Origin: Xiphophorus maculatus
Lineage: Eukaryota; Chordata; Actinopteri; Cyprinodontiformes; Poeciliidae
Reading direction: 5' to 3'
DNA length: 64,000 nt
NCBI RefSeq assembly: GCF_002775205.1
Contig: NC_036447.1
Coordinates: forward strand, 5,134,501 to 5,198,500
The notes beneath the pieces are model-generated. The model did no database searches. It saw only the letters and a program-made list of their open reading frames with translations, and had not been told where the DNA came from. Positions within the stretch are counted from its first letter, which is position 1, and each line of letters begins with the position of its first letter. The translations under genes were made by a program, and so were the position numbers. Below, in pieces: positions 20,531 through 32,620 of this stretch.

Positions 20531-22248
20531 TTGCTCTAGAAACTTACCAATGCCAGTATTTAGATGCTTCTTGGTTCTTTTCCACCACCAAAACCACTAT
20601 CTGGTAATACACTGATGCATCACGGCATCTCTACTTATTCCTTGGTTACAATCAGATTTTTTACAATCCTCTGAGAAATGTTCCTCATGCTGCATGGTGT
20701 ATCATGGTCAGTTCATCAGCCAAGTGTCATAAACCAATGTCTTGCATGTTTCCCTTGCTCCAATCAACTCAGTCAAATAATTGAAACATTTCAGGGCCTC
20801 TGAAGAAATATTAACATACTGAGAATAAAATGCAACCATTTGACCGGGCTTGCCTAGAGCAGGTATTATGCATTCAGGACACTGGCTCTTGGCAGTGAAT
20901 GAGAGACTAACCAATGTAAAATTTTATGTGCATTATTTTGATGTGCCATTATTTCTTGCTTTTTTATATTATCAGTATACCAAAACTGATACTGCTCTAT
21001 GCGAGTACTTTAGAAACACCTTTAGTTAATAATCAGCAATAAAGACTGTGCTGTAAACATTTAAACAACCATAATCTAAAAATCTAAATACAGTAATCAT
21101 AAAACTTAAAGACTTATGAGCAAGGTAGATTTTTTTCTTCATATTTCAGGTCAGTAAATAAATATGCTCCTATTCAGCTGAATTGCATAATTCCTTCTGA
21201 CTTCATAATACACCAAGTCAAATCAAATTCTAATTTCTTGTATCAAAATTTACAGGACTGGACTAAATTTGTTTGGTGCTTATGTGTTGTTAAAGTATCA
21301 GGTCATAAGCTGTGTGTCAAAATACACATTGTATCAGCTACAAGTCAGTGATACTCAAATCTTGTTTTCTGACAGGAATGCCCTACATTTCAGGGAGCCT
21401 CACTGCAATAAATAAAGTAGTAACTGAGGATGAGGATAAAAATAGATAATTCAATTGTCATTATTTTGAGCTGCCGATCTGCTCAGTCTCTGCAGGCAGT
21501 AACTTTACTGTTCAGGATCTTAATGCTCTTACAGTGTGCCGTTTGCAACTGTGTGAAGCAAAAAAAAATAAAAATGCAAGACAGACTACTGACTGATTCT
21601 GTATCAGAATACAAATCCTGATTGGAGTGTCCCTATTTTCAAGAGGAACCACAATAGATGAACATAGCGCAACCTGCACAAATGTGCAGAAAAAACAGTC
21701 ACTGATTGGTACTTCAGCTGTTTTTCAGATCATTCACCCTGTGTTAATTGGAATCGCGTTTTCTAAAAGAAAGGAATTAATGAGTAAATAGTTTAATTTC
21801 TCTACTAGTTAACGAAAAAACACTAAATTCGTACTATTGAACAGCAAATTAATCTCCCAGAATTGCTGCAGGGCAGTTGGATCCCCCTCACAGACAGCAG
21901 AAAAGAAAGGAAGCAGTAAATCAAGAAAGTCAATCAGCTCGCTGGTAAGTTAATTGTCTAAAAGAAAAGAAAATGCAATGTGCACCATAAATAAACAGGT
22001 CACTCAGAGCACACATGTATTCAGAAAGCGGGAGGGAGGCTGCTTGAATTAGACAAATAAAGTCCTGTAATACTCCTAATTTATTATTAAAGCATTTGGC
22101 CATTTTCTGCCTTTACTACTTTCGCAATATTTTAAATATCAGTATTCTGCTTTTAAATGTCTGTAGAGTGTTACGTTTAGGAGCTCATCCACATCGATGT
22201 AGATTCTCATCCCAAAACAAACATCACTGCATGGCGAAGCGACTCAAA

Positions 22249-22258
22249 TCTCGCGAGA
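22249..22258. promoter_or_regulatory. TCTCGCGAGA element (BANP/ZBTB33 class)
   Basis: A perfect match to the palindromic TCTCGCGAGA core-promoter motif known from vertebrate CpG-island promoters and bound by BANP. Its position inside the CpG-bearing 5' region of znf638 supports it as functional. Confidence 0.6.
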
Positions 22259-22555
22259 ATAGGGAATAGTTCAGCAGGGAGCGGTCAGTCATTATATGTG
22301 CTTTCCGAAGACTTAAAATACAGCCACTTTTTCAATTAAAGTTTATGCAATGTTCTTTAATAAATGACTTGATACATAGCAAGAATATGTCATTTACAGA
22401 AAGAGTTAACAGTAGCGGGCCAACCTGCGCAGCCCCACACATCCCACCAGCCATTTTGTGGGGCTCCCATAGCTAGCTGGCTAATGCTAGCCACAACGTA
22501 GTTCGCTACGATACAATACTGCCATCAGTACGTGCTCTAGATATTAAATAAATAC

Positions 22556-22660
22556 CTTCACCAATGTGTTGACCTCAATCTTTGTTAATACGGGAATCTC
22601 TTGACTGTATTTGAGCCGTTAGCCATGACAACGAAATCTTCTGTGTTCCGCCATAAACGC
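22556..22660 (-). other. znf638: candidate znf638 5' UTR exon
   Basis: On the minus strand this segment ends TTGGTGAAG|GTATTT, a good donor. It contains a short ATG frame (MANGSNTVKRFPY then TAA), so any coding start here would be a 13-codon upstream ORF and not the protein start. The upper boundary is approximate. Alternative first exons nearer the TCTCGCGAGA element are possible. Confidence 0.4.
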
Positions 22661-23009
22661 CCACAGAACTCGCTTCCGTCTGTGATTTTCAGAATAAAAG
22701 TAAACCAAATCTTGCCTTGATTTTATTTCTATATCACCCCTTTTCCTATAATCTGCTAATGAGTCCCGTATTCCACGCAGAATCTTTAAAAAATTCCTCT
22801 GGAATCAAAGTAAGATTACTATCAGGTCAACAATCTGGCTGGATAACAACACAGTTAGAGCAACAGGAGCAGGGATCAAGTTTAACACGAATCAGAGACG
22901 AGGTTTAAAGTCTAAACCACAGATTCCCCCCACATTTTAAAATATCCAATCATTGTAATTTTGTTTCACATCATTCACTGCGTAAAACATTTATGCACTA
23001 AATGATTGG

Positions 23010-23118
<109 letters not shown>

Positions 23119-23119
23119 G

Positions 23120-25630
23120 TGTGTATGTCAGTGAACACATTGGGCTGAAAAATGATCAGGAGTTTAAAGAGTAATTGCGGTGGGTTAACTTTCCTATCAC
23201 CAAACTTAAATACATTTAGATGATTTAAAAACCCCTCAAATGTGACTTAATCATGCAGATTCATTGAACACTAAATTCCTTTCTGCTCAAAGGCTAGCAG
23301 ATAAAATACACAAAAACAAAAATAAATGTGACAATAATGCTTATGACAAGGGTGTTTAATATTCTGAGTGAAACTGTAGGTTAAACCCAGAATATTTTCC
23401 TCTAAATACAGAGTACAATACAATGTCACAATGTTCAAGCACAACTGACCATTTATAGCTTTTACAAAAGAGCTTTAAAGCATTCATGTCAACTGACTGT
23501 CTCTAACTGTGGTTCTGTGGTGCAGATTTGAAAAATCTGAGATTGGGTATCATATTATTATTTATTTATTTGTTTGTTAAAACAAGAGTTTGCCTGTGGC
23601 ATACGCATCTAATGGCATTGGGCCATTCTGGCACATAAAACTTTCAACATCATAAACAATAAAACAAATTCTCAGGAGCTCCAGATACAAAAATTATGAT
23701 CATCCACTTAAAATAGTTACCAGATTCTTCCAACAGTAAAGGTCACATTGTCTAAGCCTGTGTTAAAGTTGTCCAGCTATTCCGTCATGTTTTATTAAAT
23801 ATTTTACTGCTGGGATGTTTCTGAAGGGTGTTAAGGAAAAATGATTATTTTTAGTCCTTAATATAGTTAATCTTACGACATGTGTAAAAGGTATATTCAA
23901 CACTCTTATTTGGAACAGCTTTGTGTCGAGCATTTGGGATTGAGCAGATGAGCAGGCATTCAGACAAACAGGGGCCAAAATGCAGATCACTCAATGGGGC
24001 CTCCCTGCTGTGAGGCCAAACCACGCAGCCATAAAATTAGCATTTTCCTGCAGGGCAATAAATTGAGTTTGGGAGAGAGAGACTTTAGATTTCACAGGTA
24101 TCTGAGATTTTATCTCAGGATTGTTCTGTACTCAGAATGACCGTGGGAGCCACGGGGGGGTCAGGGCCAGCGATCCGCTCTGTTGTTTTGCCAGATGGCC
24201 CTTTGATCTTTGCCGTAAATTAAGGGGAGTTCCAAGTTTCTCTGAGTGCTTAAGGGAGTTTCCAGTTGGTCAACAAGAGGAACGCCTTGAGTGCATAAAT
24301 TAAATAGAAAAACACCTCCTTACTATAAGATTACGTGTCAGGAGAAAAAATACAGAGAGCGGCCACCATTTTGTCTTTTTGCATCGGCTCTCTCCAAAGA
24401 CGCATCTTTGCTTTTTTGTTCGTCTTTGTTTTGTGTTTGTCTGTCTTCCCCTTGTCTGTCTTTGTTTGTATAAGGTAAACTATGTATATCTATGTTCCTC
24501 TGCAGCTTTGTTGATTGATTCATGCATTGCTTTGTATGGAATTAAACTCTGTGATCTGTGACGTCAACACGCTTTGTTGTTGTTTCACTTTAGCAGCACG
24601 CCGCCGCCTGCTGAGGATCCGGGAAATTAAGGAGGAAAGAGCCAAACGTTTTGTCCAAAGTTAACATTAAATTATTTTCCTTAATAAGGGTTAAGGCAAT
24701 GGGGTTAAGGTTGACGTCTGATCTGTTTCCACGTGAACTTGTAGTGTTTCCTTGTTTTGTTGCTGGGTTATTTTTAAGGAAGTGAACTGAGGAGAATGTT
24801 TTTTATAAGGTTGAGTAGTTTTGATCTTACTGGCAGTTGACTCAGGAGATACATAAAACTACATTGACTGAGCAAGTGCAACCCAGTTATTCATATACGT
24901 TTGTCATTAAAACATTAGCAAGCCACTTTATGTCAAAAAGAGCAAAATTTGTATTTCAGATTGAACGTAGCATAGACTGTTGTTCAATAATATGCAGTAA
25001 ATATATATTTAAAGACTGACCAAACAGTCAAAGATGGTGTTTTTATTTGTGTCCTTACCACAGCTTGGCATGAATCAAAGTAAGAATAAAGTTTAAGATA
25101 TTGCTAATAAAGGTGGTTCTAAAAGTACAAATTTAATGAGTTCTGCACTTTATCATTATTTACTAAAGATTAAATGATAATCAAATAATTTCAGAATCTG
25201 ATAAACATAAATGACAAGAAATTTATTTTCGTCATCACAATAAGCTGTGGTATAAATTAATCTAAAATATTAACACCTTCACTAAAAGAAGTAGTGGTTT
25301 CTATCAAAAAGGAAGAAACCTAACAAAACAACATTATATTTACTGCTGACACATTTTTACTGCAAAAAAGCAGTAAATATTAAATAAATATATATTGTAG
25401 ATAAATATACAACAAGTTTTCTAAAAAGAGCTCCACATCGTACATGGCAGGATTATGTCAATAAGACAAAGGAGCATGAATTCACAAATTATACAAACCC
25501 AATTTCTGTCTCTAATCAGGGACTATTTAGGTATTTTATACTCATCCGACAAATGGAGGTTTGTATTTACAACATAATGTAACATCTGCCATTACTACCT
25601 CATCAAACAAATGAAAACAAAACGAGGAAA
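23120..25630. other. intergenic sequence with a possible LTR-like remnant
   Basis: No gene is supported. Between about 24330 and 24660 there is a TATAAGG, then ATTAAA within GGAATTAAACTCTGTGATC, followed by GC-rich GCACGCCGCCGCC. That order (TATA-like, poly(A)-like, then a GC-rich leader) resembles a decayed long terminal repeat in plus orientation. No flanking repeat or coding remnant was found. Confidence 0.3.
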
Positions 25631-25632
25631 AG

Positions 25633-26234
25633 TTAAAGTGGGGGCATTATTATGTTTTCTAGGCATGTAGTGCCATTTTATGGCATAATCAAATAATTAT
25701 GTTAAGTTAATTTGTTATGAAAGTAGTATATATATAAAATATGATTTAAAAGAAAACGTTCCCTCCAAGTTCCCTTGAAATTGGGCTTCAGTCTCTTTAA
25801 AAACTCCTGCTCTTTCTGAAACTCCACCTTCAGGAAGACATCAAAACATTTCTCTTCTATTAACCCTTTAAGATAGTTTTTACCAGCGTTGCTCTGAGAA
25901 GTAGTTAATATTTATGAGTCCAGCTGATGTGCTGTTCCACCAGGTATTTGCTAATTGATTCTGGCTAGTCTGAAGGAGCTCAGTGGGGGACTTGTGAGGG
26001 TTTCCTGCTCTGTGAGGCGGAAGCTAGGAAGCTCAGAGGAGGAGCTGCGTCTCGAAGGCGGAGCTTGGTCCACCCAGGCGTTTTGCGCAGCTAAATGGTT
26101 GCCATGGAGATTAAAGTAAACATTCATAAAGGAATCAATGCAAAACTCCAGGTAGGTTTTTGATGATGGAATGACATTATTACTTGATATAAAGCTCAAA
26201 AAAGTCAATTTTGCACAGTACTGTCTCTTTAAAG
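25633..26234. mobile_element. non-autonomous DNA transposon remnant
   Basis: Left edge TTAAAGTGGGGGCATTATTA and right edge GCACAGTACTGTCTCTTTAA have the wording of a frequent teleost short transposon (inverted TTAAAG edges). The interior includes GGAGGAGCTGCG and GGCGGAGCTTGG segments. No open frame of note. Confidence 0.5.
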
Positions 26235-27040
26235 TGAAAAGAATAAAAATAAAACAAAGGTGGGGCTTTTTTCAAGAGCAAAATCTGATGACCAACTTTC
26301 TGTTGTCTTTCTCTACAAGCATTTTATTCTGCTTCTGTAAGAGCAGTTTGATTTTTACTACTGAGAAATTCACACAGTAAAACACACAGTGAATACGACA
26401 CACGTGCAGTTCTGAGAGTTTGGCCGCGTTTTGTGACCTTCACAGAAATCCTTCTGGTAAACACTCCGATCATTTCTGCATGTAAGGTCATCCTCCTACT
26501 ATGATTTGTGTCTTATCACATCTAAGATTCCCCAGCAGGACACCCCTCATAAAGCTGTCTGGGATTTGTGGTGGTTGCATCATGGAGATCGCTCTCTACA
26601 GGACGTGATTTACCACCGCCATTCCTCCGAGGTCGATGAATATTTGACTTGAGACATTATCCAGCAGTCATCGAAGGTTGTGGTAATGCCACACGGCTTG
26701 CTGATGCCAAGAAGGCCATCTTGAAAAAGTGGAGAGCTGCACAGTGCTACAAGCACATTGGAGAGCATGCTGGAGTATCAGGCTGTCATGGCAGGACTGT
26801 CACTGTTACTTATTTGCTTATTAAAACATTTAAAATATTTTAGATAATATGCACTAGCATGGCATACTGGAATTTAGCCATTAATTGTCCTGTAAAATCA
26901 GAAAACATATCTGATAAAATGCAGTAGAAAACTTTTCACACCATAATTAATTTATAATAGATCTGTCTGCTGTGGTAGAGAACCTAGAAATTACGCTCAA
27001 GAAAACTATAACTAATTCATCACATTTTTTAACTTAAGTA

Positions 27041-27092
27041 CAAGCAAAAAGTAGCCGTGCAAGTAATTTCTTGCACGGCTACTTTTTGCTTG
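27041..27092. repeat. near-perfect hairpin, 23-bp arms, 6-base loop
   Basis: 27041-27063 and 27070-27092 are exact inverted copies (CAAGCAAAAAGTAGCCGTGC at the start of the left arm), separated by TAATTT. The flanks contain AACTTAAGTA and TTGAGTACTGAGTAAC, so the hairpin probably lies inside a dispersed element of the ACTTGAGTAC type. Confidence 0.9.
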
Positions 27093-28375
27093 CTTGAGTA
27101 CTGAGTAACTGATCAGAATATTTGATAGAATATTTTTAAAGGACGTAATGAGACAAACAAAAAATATAAACAAAATTCTGTTTTTCTTAAAACTAAAATG
27201 AAAATAATTAATGCAAATAAATAACAATTAAGACAGGCTAACCACTTTTAGAAATATTTTTAATATTTAGTAAACTAATACAGTAAGTAATGCGTATGTA
27301 TGTTAGTATTCAGTGTTTCCTGCATCATTTTTACCTTCAGATCTCAGGAGACGGAAACTAACATCAGAGCATCAAAGCTGGTGTAAAAACAAGAGGTCTC
27401 ACTCCAATATAATCTGTAGCTGAGTGTCTGTATCTGGTGCATTTTTGATATAAACATGTTTGCTCTTCATTCAGTGAAGTCACACATACAGGTCAAAGCA
27501 TCTGGAAATTTTACTCAAATAAGAGTATTAGTACTTTGTAGTAATAATGCAAACGTAAAAGTTAAAATTAAGGAATAGTAAAGAAGCAAATTTTTTCACA
27601 AAAAATTACTCCATTAAATGTAGCTGAGTAAAAGTAACTAGTGATTAATCAGAACATAACTGAAATAAAAATAAATTATTGAGACTTCAGGATTTCCGAT
27701 GTGTAAATCTCAAATTTTACAACATAATCAGACTCCCATGTATACACAGACTGTATAAGAGCTATTTGTATAAAAAAAACATTAGAAAGTTATAATACCT
27801 AGAACATTTTGATGACAACACATTTTGGATTTGGGTTTTCACTTTTCTCTGGATGGCTAGCTTATAACGTCAAGAGATGAAATTTAACGATATTTATTGA
27901 GTTCCCAGATAAGGCCAAAATTATTTAAATTCATGAAAAACCCTAAAATTAATTTATTCAACAAAAAATGGAGTCTGTCAAAAGACAGAAAAGTAAGTAA
28001 AAAGAACACGAACTATACTGCTCTCTATAATAAACGGAAAACAAATTACTGGCTGCGCCACTCCAGAAAATCAAAAGTTTTTTGGTAATATTAAGTACAG
28101 ACAAAAAAATTAAAAAAATCACACACAAAAATACACATTGCACCTTCAGGAATAGAAATGATGACAAAGTTGAAGCAGGTCTGCAGAGCGGATCATGTCG
28201 TGACCCGGAGCCAGAGAAGGGCGATAGATCACACAGCGTGCTTCCCACGTCTGCCTATAATTAGCTGTGCTTCATGCACACATATTTTTTTTAAAATGGT
28301 CATATAATTGAGTCATCCTGGTGTCAAATAAAACCACATCTACATGCACAGCTAAACAAAATCAGCATCTGTACA

Positions 28376-28560
28376 CTGTAAAACATTTGAAGGTGGTTTA
28401 ACTTGAAAATGGAAGTCCCCCTGCTGCCTTCAAAATGGAATAAAGTTAACAAGAACATTTTTTGGTTTTAACTCAGAAGTTAAAGTTCATGAAGTTGATT
28501 TAACAACAAGAGACAAGTTGTCTAAACATTGTTTTTTAAATTAATTAATCTTGAATTGAG
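28376..28560 (+). mobile_element. truncated copy of the 44.5-kb TIR element
   Basis: Starts ACTGTAAAACATTTGAAGGT and follows the left quarter of the element at 44515-45278 closely (AACAACAAGAGACAAGTTGT is identical in both) before losing similarity near 28560. The right inverted end is missing. Confidence 0.75.
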
Positions 28561-29107
28561 TTTTCACTGCTAGGTTTTCGATTTCTCCCCAGACTTACTG
28601 AAACAGTGCAGAAAAAGACCCTGAGTCCAAACTGACGACTCTGATGGCTCAAATTAGCATCCCTTCTTCAATTGTAAATGTGGCCGTTGACCGTCAGGCC
28701 AGAAGGTAGGAATGTGAATAGTCCATGTTGGGGGTGGGTATCTATGATACCTACAACTAGTCAGTTTAGTTTTGAAGCATACCTGAAGTGTTTTTGGAGA
28801 GATGTGACCTTTTGCAGCTGATTCATGATGTTGTGCTGCATTATCCAGGTCATTTTGCCAAATGTACATAGAGTTTGCAAAACATACAATCTGTTTCCAA
28901 AAATATGCAAAGGTTTTTCTAAAAGAAATTAGTAATGTTTCTCTTTGAAATAAAGCTAAGAAGGTATAAAATGACAGTTTAGAAATAAACTAACCAAATT
29001 AATTGTGTTGATCCACCTCAAAAATATCATGCAAAAAGTGTAAGCAAAAGAAATCTGGGAGACTTTGCACATGCAAATTTGCATGCAGCCTTTTGTGCTG
29101 TGGAGGA

Positions 29108-29134
29108 TAAATAGGTGACTGCTTCACCTATTTA
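29108..29134. repeat. inverted repeat, 11-bp arms
   Basis: TAAATAGGTGA at 29108-29118 and TCACCTATTTA at 29124-29134 with a 5-base loop. It lies just upstream of the piggyBac-like fragment, but no link to it is shown. Confidence 0.7.
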
Positions 29135-29148
29135 GTTCACAAGAACTA

Positions 29149-29460
29149 ATGGCATTTATTTCAGTCATAATCTTGCAGGGGGTGACCAAGGTTCCATCAC
29201 TATGTGACAGCTGGTCAGCAAACCTGGCAAACATGATTGACATGGCAGCACTGAATGCACATGTGCTTTATCAGGCATGCATTGGGGTGCGGGAGAGACG
29301 GGTGGACTTCCTGGTTGAGCTTGCAAAAGAGTTCGGTAACTCTCATGTGAGTGAGAAGAAGGCACACAAGGAGAAACTGCTTCGGCAACAACCTTCCACA
29401 CCCAGCTCAGGCAAAAGGGCGAAGTGTCAGGTCAACCATCGATGCAGGATGCGTGTCCTG
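29149..29460 (+). pseudogene. piggyBac transposase-derived (PGBD4-like) C-terminal fragment
   Basis: The plus frame reads CDSWSANLANMIDMAALNAH, then VLYQACIGVRERRVDFLVEL and SEKKAHKE. The DNMxD-like (NMIDMAALNA) position followed by a hydrophobic helix and then Arg/Lys-rich sequence is the end of a PGBD4-type piggyBac transposase. The catalytic core and N-terminus are absent upstream, and the terminal cysteine-rich finger is barely present. A 5'-truncated, inactive copy. Confidence 0.65.
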
Positions 29461-29461
29461 A

Positions 29462-29870
29462 GGCCGAAACATCATCGGTGACCCCTCACACCCCCACCAT
29501 GGACTGTTCTCCCTGCTGCCCTCTGGAAAGAGGTTCTGCAGCATCCGGTGCAGGCCCACCTGGTTCCGAAACAGCTTTTTCCTACTTGCCATCAGACTGC
29601 TGAACTCTTAACTGGACTGCACTCAAAAACTGGTCTCCACTTCATACCTTGCACATGTACAGAGCTAAATAACTTCCTTTTACTGTCAGTCCTGCACTTT
29701 ATATTTTATATTTAGATTTATATTCATATTTTATACTGTATTTTATTTTACTCACAACATTGGAACCTCAAACATTGTCCTGAGCCGTATGCAACGAAAT
29801 TTCGTTCTGTATACACCCTGTGCATTGAAAATGACAACAAAGTCAGTCTAAGTTGAAGTCGAAGTCTAAG
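29462..29870 (+). mobile_element. LINE (CR1/L2-like) 3' end
   Basis: From 29471 to a TAA at 29609-29611 the frame reads IIGDPSHPHHGLFSLLPSGK, then CRPTWFRNSFFLLAIRLLNS, the usual C-terminus of ORF2 in CR1/L2-group LINEs. A 3' UTR follows, with a tail of short repeats (AAGTTGAAGTCGAAGTCTAAG type) near 29850-29870. The 5' part is missing and abuts the piggyBac fragment. Confidence 0.7.
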
Positions 29871-30924
29871 GAACAATTGTGCAACAGTGAGATGCGTTGA
29901 GGCCATTACCAGGGTAATTATAAGGTAATGGCCCTATTTACTGAACAAAAGCACCTGCTAGATAAAATCCTTCAGGCCAGTTGGACTATCTCTAGACTGA
30001 ATAGGTATATGTCAAAATGGACTAACAAATAGTCCATTTTTAACAAAAAGGCAAATTAAATGTTAATATTGATTCAAATTCTTCAGAGATGTCATTATGC
30101 TACTCATTCTTGGTAGATTCAAGACAGATAAGAAAAATAAAATTTTATTCATGGGTCTAATGATCTTTTTAAGCTGAACTTGGTCATTATTGGGTATTTA
30201 ATTTCAGGTAGAGAAAGAGTTTTATTCCTTTCTGGTTTTTGCCATGTCTGACCACAATCTCAGCCACAGTCTTTTCTTTTTTAATAATTATTACATAAAA
30301 TTGTTTGAGTTTATGTAATAATTGAACAATATCCTATAAAGCAAATTGTTCTAAAATCACATTTTAAATGGAGTTAAACATTAAGAAGCGCTTTTTTTTT
30401 TTTACGTCTGTTGGTCATGATGTGAAAGTAACTATTGAACATTATGTCATTTTTGTTTTTTCTTTAAATTTTTAAATAAAGATCACCTTGGGATGAAACC
30501 TCTACACAGACTTTGAGCGCCACCAAGTGGTGAAATCATTTTAACAGAAATAAGGAAGCATTCATTATGCCGAGGTGGGTCAACCTTCACGTATCTGCAT
30601 AGAGCAGCATCAGATTAGGTCTTTTTCTTTACCTTTTAAAAAGGAAAACCTTTAAGCTGTTATAAAACATGCTTTTTATTCAGAAAACATTTTGGTATTC
30701 ATTAATTTTTTAGGATATTTTGACATTAAATGTCATCAAAATAATCATAATTAAGTAACTGCGCAGCGAGATTAAAAAGCAACACACAAGTTCTCAACCT
30801 GGGTAAAGTAACTTCATAACTGCTTGATTTGAAAAGAGCACAGATAAAAAAAAAATCAGATTTATTAATTAATATTTAGCATCTCTGTCAAAACCTTACT
30901 CATTCATTGTTTTTATTTCTGTTT

Positions 30925-31020
30925 ATTACACCTGACTTCATCATTATTACACCTAATTTCATCATTATTACACCTAATTTTGTCATTATTACACCTAACT
31001 TCATGATTATTACACCTGTA
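30925..31020. repeat. 21-bp minisatellite, about 4.5 units
   Basis: ATTACACCT recurs at 30925, 30946, 30967, 30988 and 31009, an exact 21-base period, with units of the form ATTACACCTAATTTCATCATT differing by one to three bases. The last unit closes with ATTACACCTGTAAT. Confidence 0.92.
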
Positions 31021-31728
31021 ATAGTTTTTAAAAGACATTTTTATATCTAATAACAAAATCTTGAATTGAGTTGGTGTCAAAGACGCGCTGATTATTTTAA
31101 TGACATCCTTTTTAAAGTTCATTGCTCCATTACTCACCGATGAGTCGCTTTTTGAAGAGACGGCTTCTTTTTCTGCATCTTCTGCATCTTCTAATGACTC
31201 TGGAAACTTCAATCATGATCCTTTAAGTTTGCACTGGTTTTGTTTTACAGCACAGAAAGCTGAGTGCAGATACAAAACAATACCAAAAAATTAAAACTAA
31301 GCTTTTGGAAACCTGCTTTCATCACATTTAAGGTCAAAGGAAATACCTCGATGTTAGCTGAGTGTGTTGCTCCTCTGTGGACAGCAGGTCCAGTGTGAAA
31401 TGATGACCTCACTGGCTCTATTTCCTCCCCTCTTTCTCTCCCCTCTCTAGCATTTCATATTCTCACTTTGACCCTTTCTGATTTTATGGCAGCACTTTTT
31501 ACGAGCCCCCAAAGTGAGAGAAGAGAGAGTGCTTCACCCCATGTGAAACTGAGATTTGTTTGGTTGTGATTTATTAGAAAAAGTAGCCAACACATGTCGC
31601 ATATACTTTACATTTTTCACGTATAAAAAATACAAAACTTACATCAATTAAAATCTTCTTTGTGTTGCAGTTTACTCTTAAAATCATCTGTTTTAGTCAG
31701 TGAATCAGGAAACATCTAGGGATAGCCC

Positions 31729-31748
31729 TTTTTTTTTTTTTTTTTTTT
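31729..31748. repeat. poly(T) run
   Basis: A run of about 20 T. It could be the reverse of a retroposon poly(A) tail, but no SINE body is recognisable on the left side. Confidence 0.8.
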
Positions 31749-32199
31749 ACAAACGAGTCACAAGTTCAGGGTCTCCGGTTGCAGCAGAGCGCTGATTCAG
31801 GGGGCAAATGGTGAGTCTAAACGGAGGCACATGATAGGGAAGATGGCCTGGAACGATGTAAGGTGATAGATGGAGCGACACATGAGAGGAGCGGTCAAAG
31901 GGCATCGGTTCTTATTAGAGTAGACTCGAGGTTGAGGCGTTGCTAACGTAATTAGATTGTCCTAGTTGAATTCAGGTTTATTTTAAAAATGGTATTACAT
32001 ACAAGAAAGATTTTAAGTTCAAAACAGTCAAAGATTATATATTCTAAATTGTTTTTTACTACTAATTATAAAACTAGATGCAATTGAAGGTAGATTCATC
32101 CTTCCAAAAATTTATACAAATTCTTTGAAGATGTCAGACTAATGCATGGTGTTGAATTAGGGCCGTTAGAGATAGAAAAAAAGGAAAAGTACACGTCTG

Positions 32200-32620
32200 C
32201 CAAAAACTCAGAAATGTTGAACTTAATTTCAGAATTTTTCTAGAAGAAACAATGAGATTCCTGAGTTTTAAAGATTTAAAAATTTTCTAGCAAAGAAAAT
32301 CCAAATTTTTTTTAGGTTAATCCCCAAAATTTTCTAGAAAGAAAATTTTTTATTTCAGAGTTTGAATATTCAAAGGTTAGCTTTAAAAAACTTGGAAATT
32401 TTGAGATTAATATCAGAAATATTCTGGAAAAATCAGATATTTTTAAGCTACGAAAGGTAAAACTTTTGACTTTTCAAACTCAGAAATTTCCAGGTAAAGA
32501 GATAAATATAAAAACTAATTTCCAGCATATTTGTTTTACTTATGAAACTCAGAAATTTTGACTGAGAAAATTTTTGAGTTTAATTTCAAAATTTCTGAAT
32601 ATTTCTTGCAGGTATAAAAA
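32200..32620. repeat. degenerate internal repeats (AAACTCAGAAATTT type)
   Basis: Short phrases such as ACTCAGAAATTT, ATTTTCTAGA and TTTTGAC recur at irregular spacing through this AT-rich stretch. It looks like an old tandem array or a decayed repetitive element. Confidence 0.5.

Larger units (their letters stand above)
19631..22555. other. znf638 first intron
   Basis: Sequence between the proposed 5' exon and the first large coding exon. It contains a dispersed repeat at about 20385-20530 and otherwise AT-rich DNA. An upstream coding exon that would supply a start ATG in frame with 19630 is expected here if the N-terminal extension is real, but none could be chosen with confidence. Confidence 0.5.
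22180..22680 (-). promoter_or_regulatory. znf638: znf638 promoter region
   Basis: CpG-bearing stretch upstream of the znf638 coding exons in an otherwise CpG-poor neighbourhood. It contains TCTCGCGAGA at 22249-22258, a YY1-like AAAATGGC on the minus strand near 22450 and an ATGGCGG on the minus strand near 22650. No TATA box stands out, which fits a dispersed housekeeping-type promoter. The exact start of transcription cannot be read. Confidence 0.55.

Noticed and set aside
22432..22495. Minus-strand ATG frames (MAGGMCGAAQ and MGAPQNGWWDVWG) ending at a CAG|GTTGGC donor-like site as the znf638 start exon
   Set aside because: Neither frame joins the acceptor at 19630 in the correct phase without meeting a stop, so neither supplies the missing start.
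26570..26840. Open frame 26649-26843 (LADAKKAILKKWRAAQC) as a possible transposase fragment
   Set aside because: The helical Lys/Arg-rich wording is suggestive, but no motif could be matched to a family and there are no terminal repeats nearby.
31138..31199. Possible minus-strand exon encoding an acidic SLEDAEDAEKE stretch with a strong GTGAGTAA donor
   Set aside because: The upstream acceptor has almost no polypyrimidine tract, no partner exons were found on either side, and the composition comes from a short TTCTGCATC tandem repeat.
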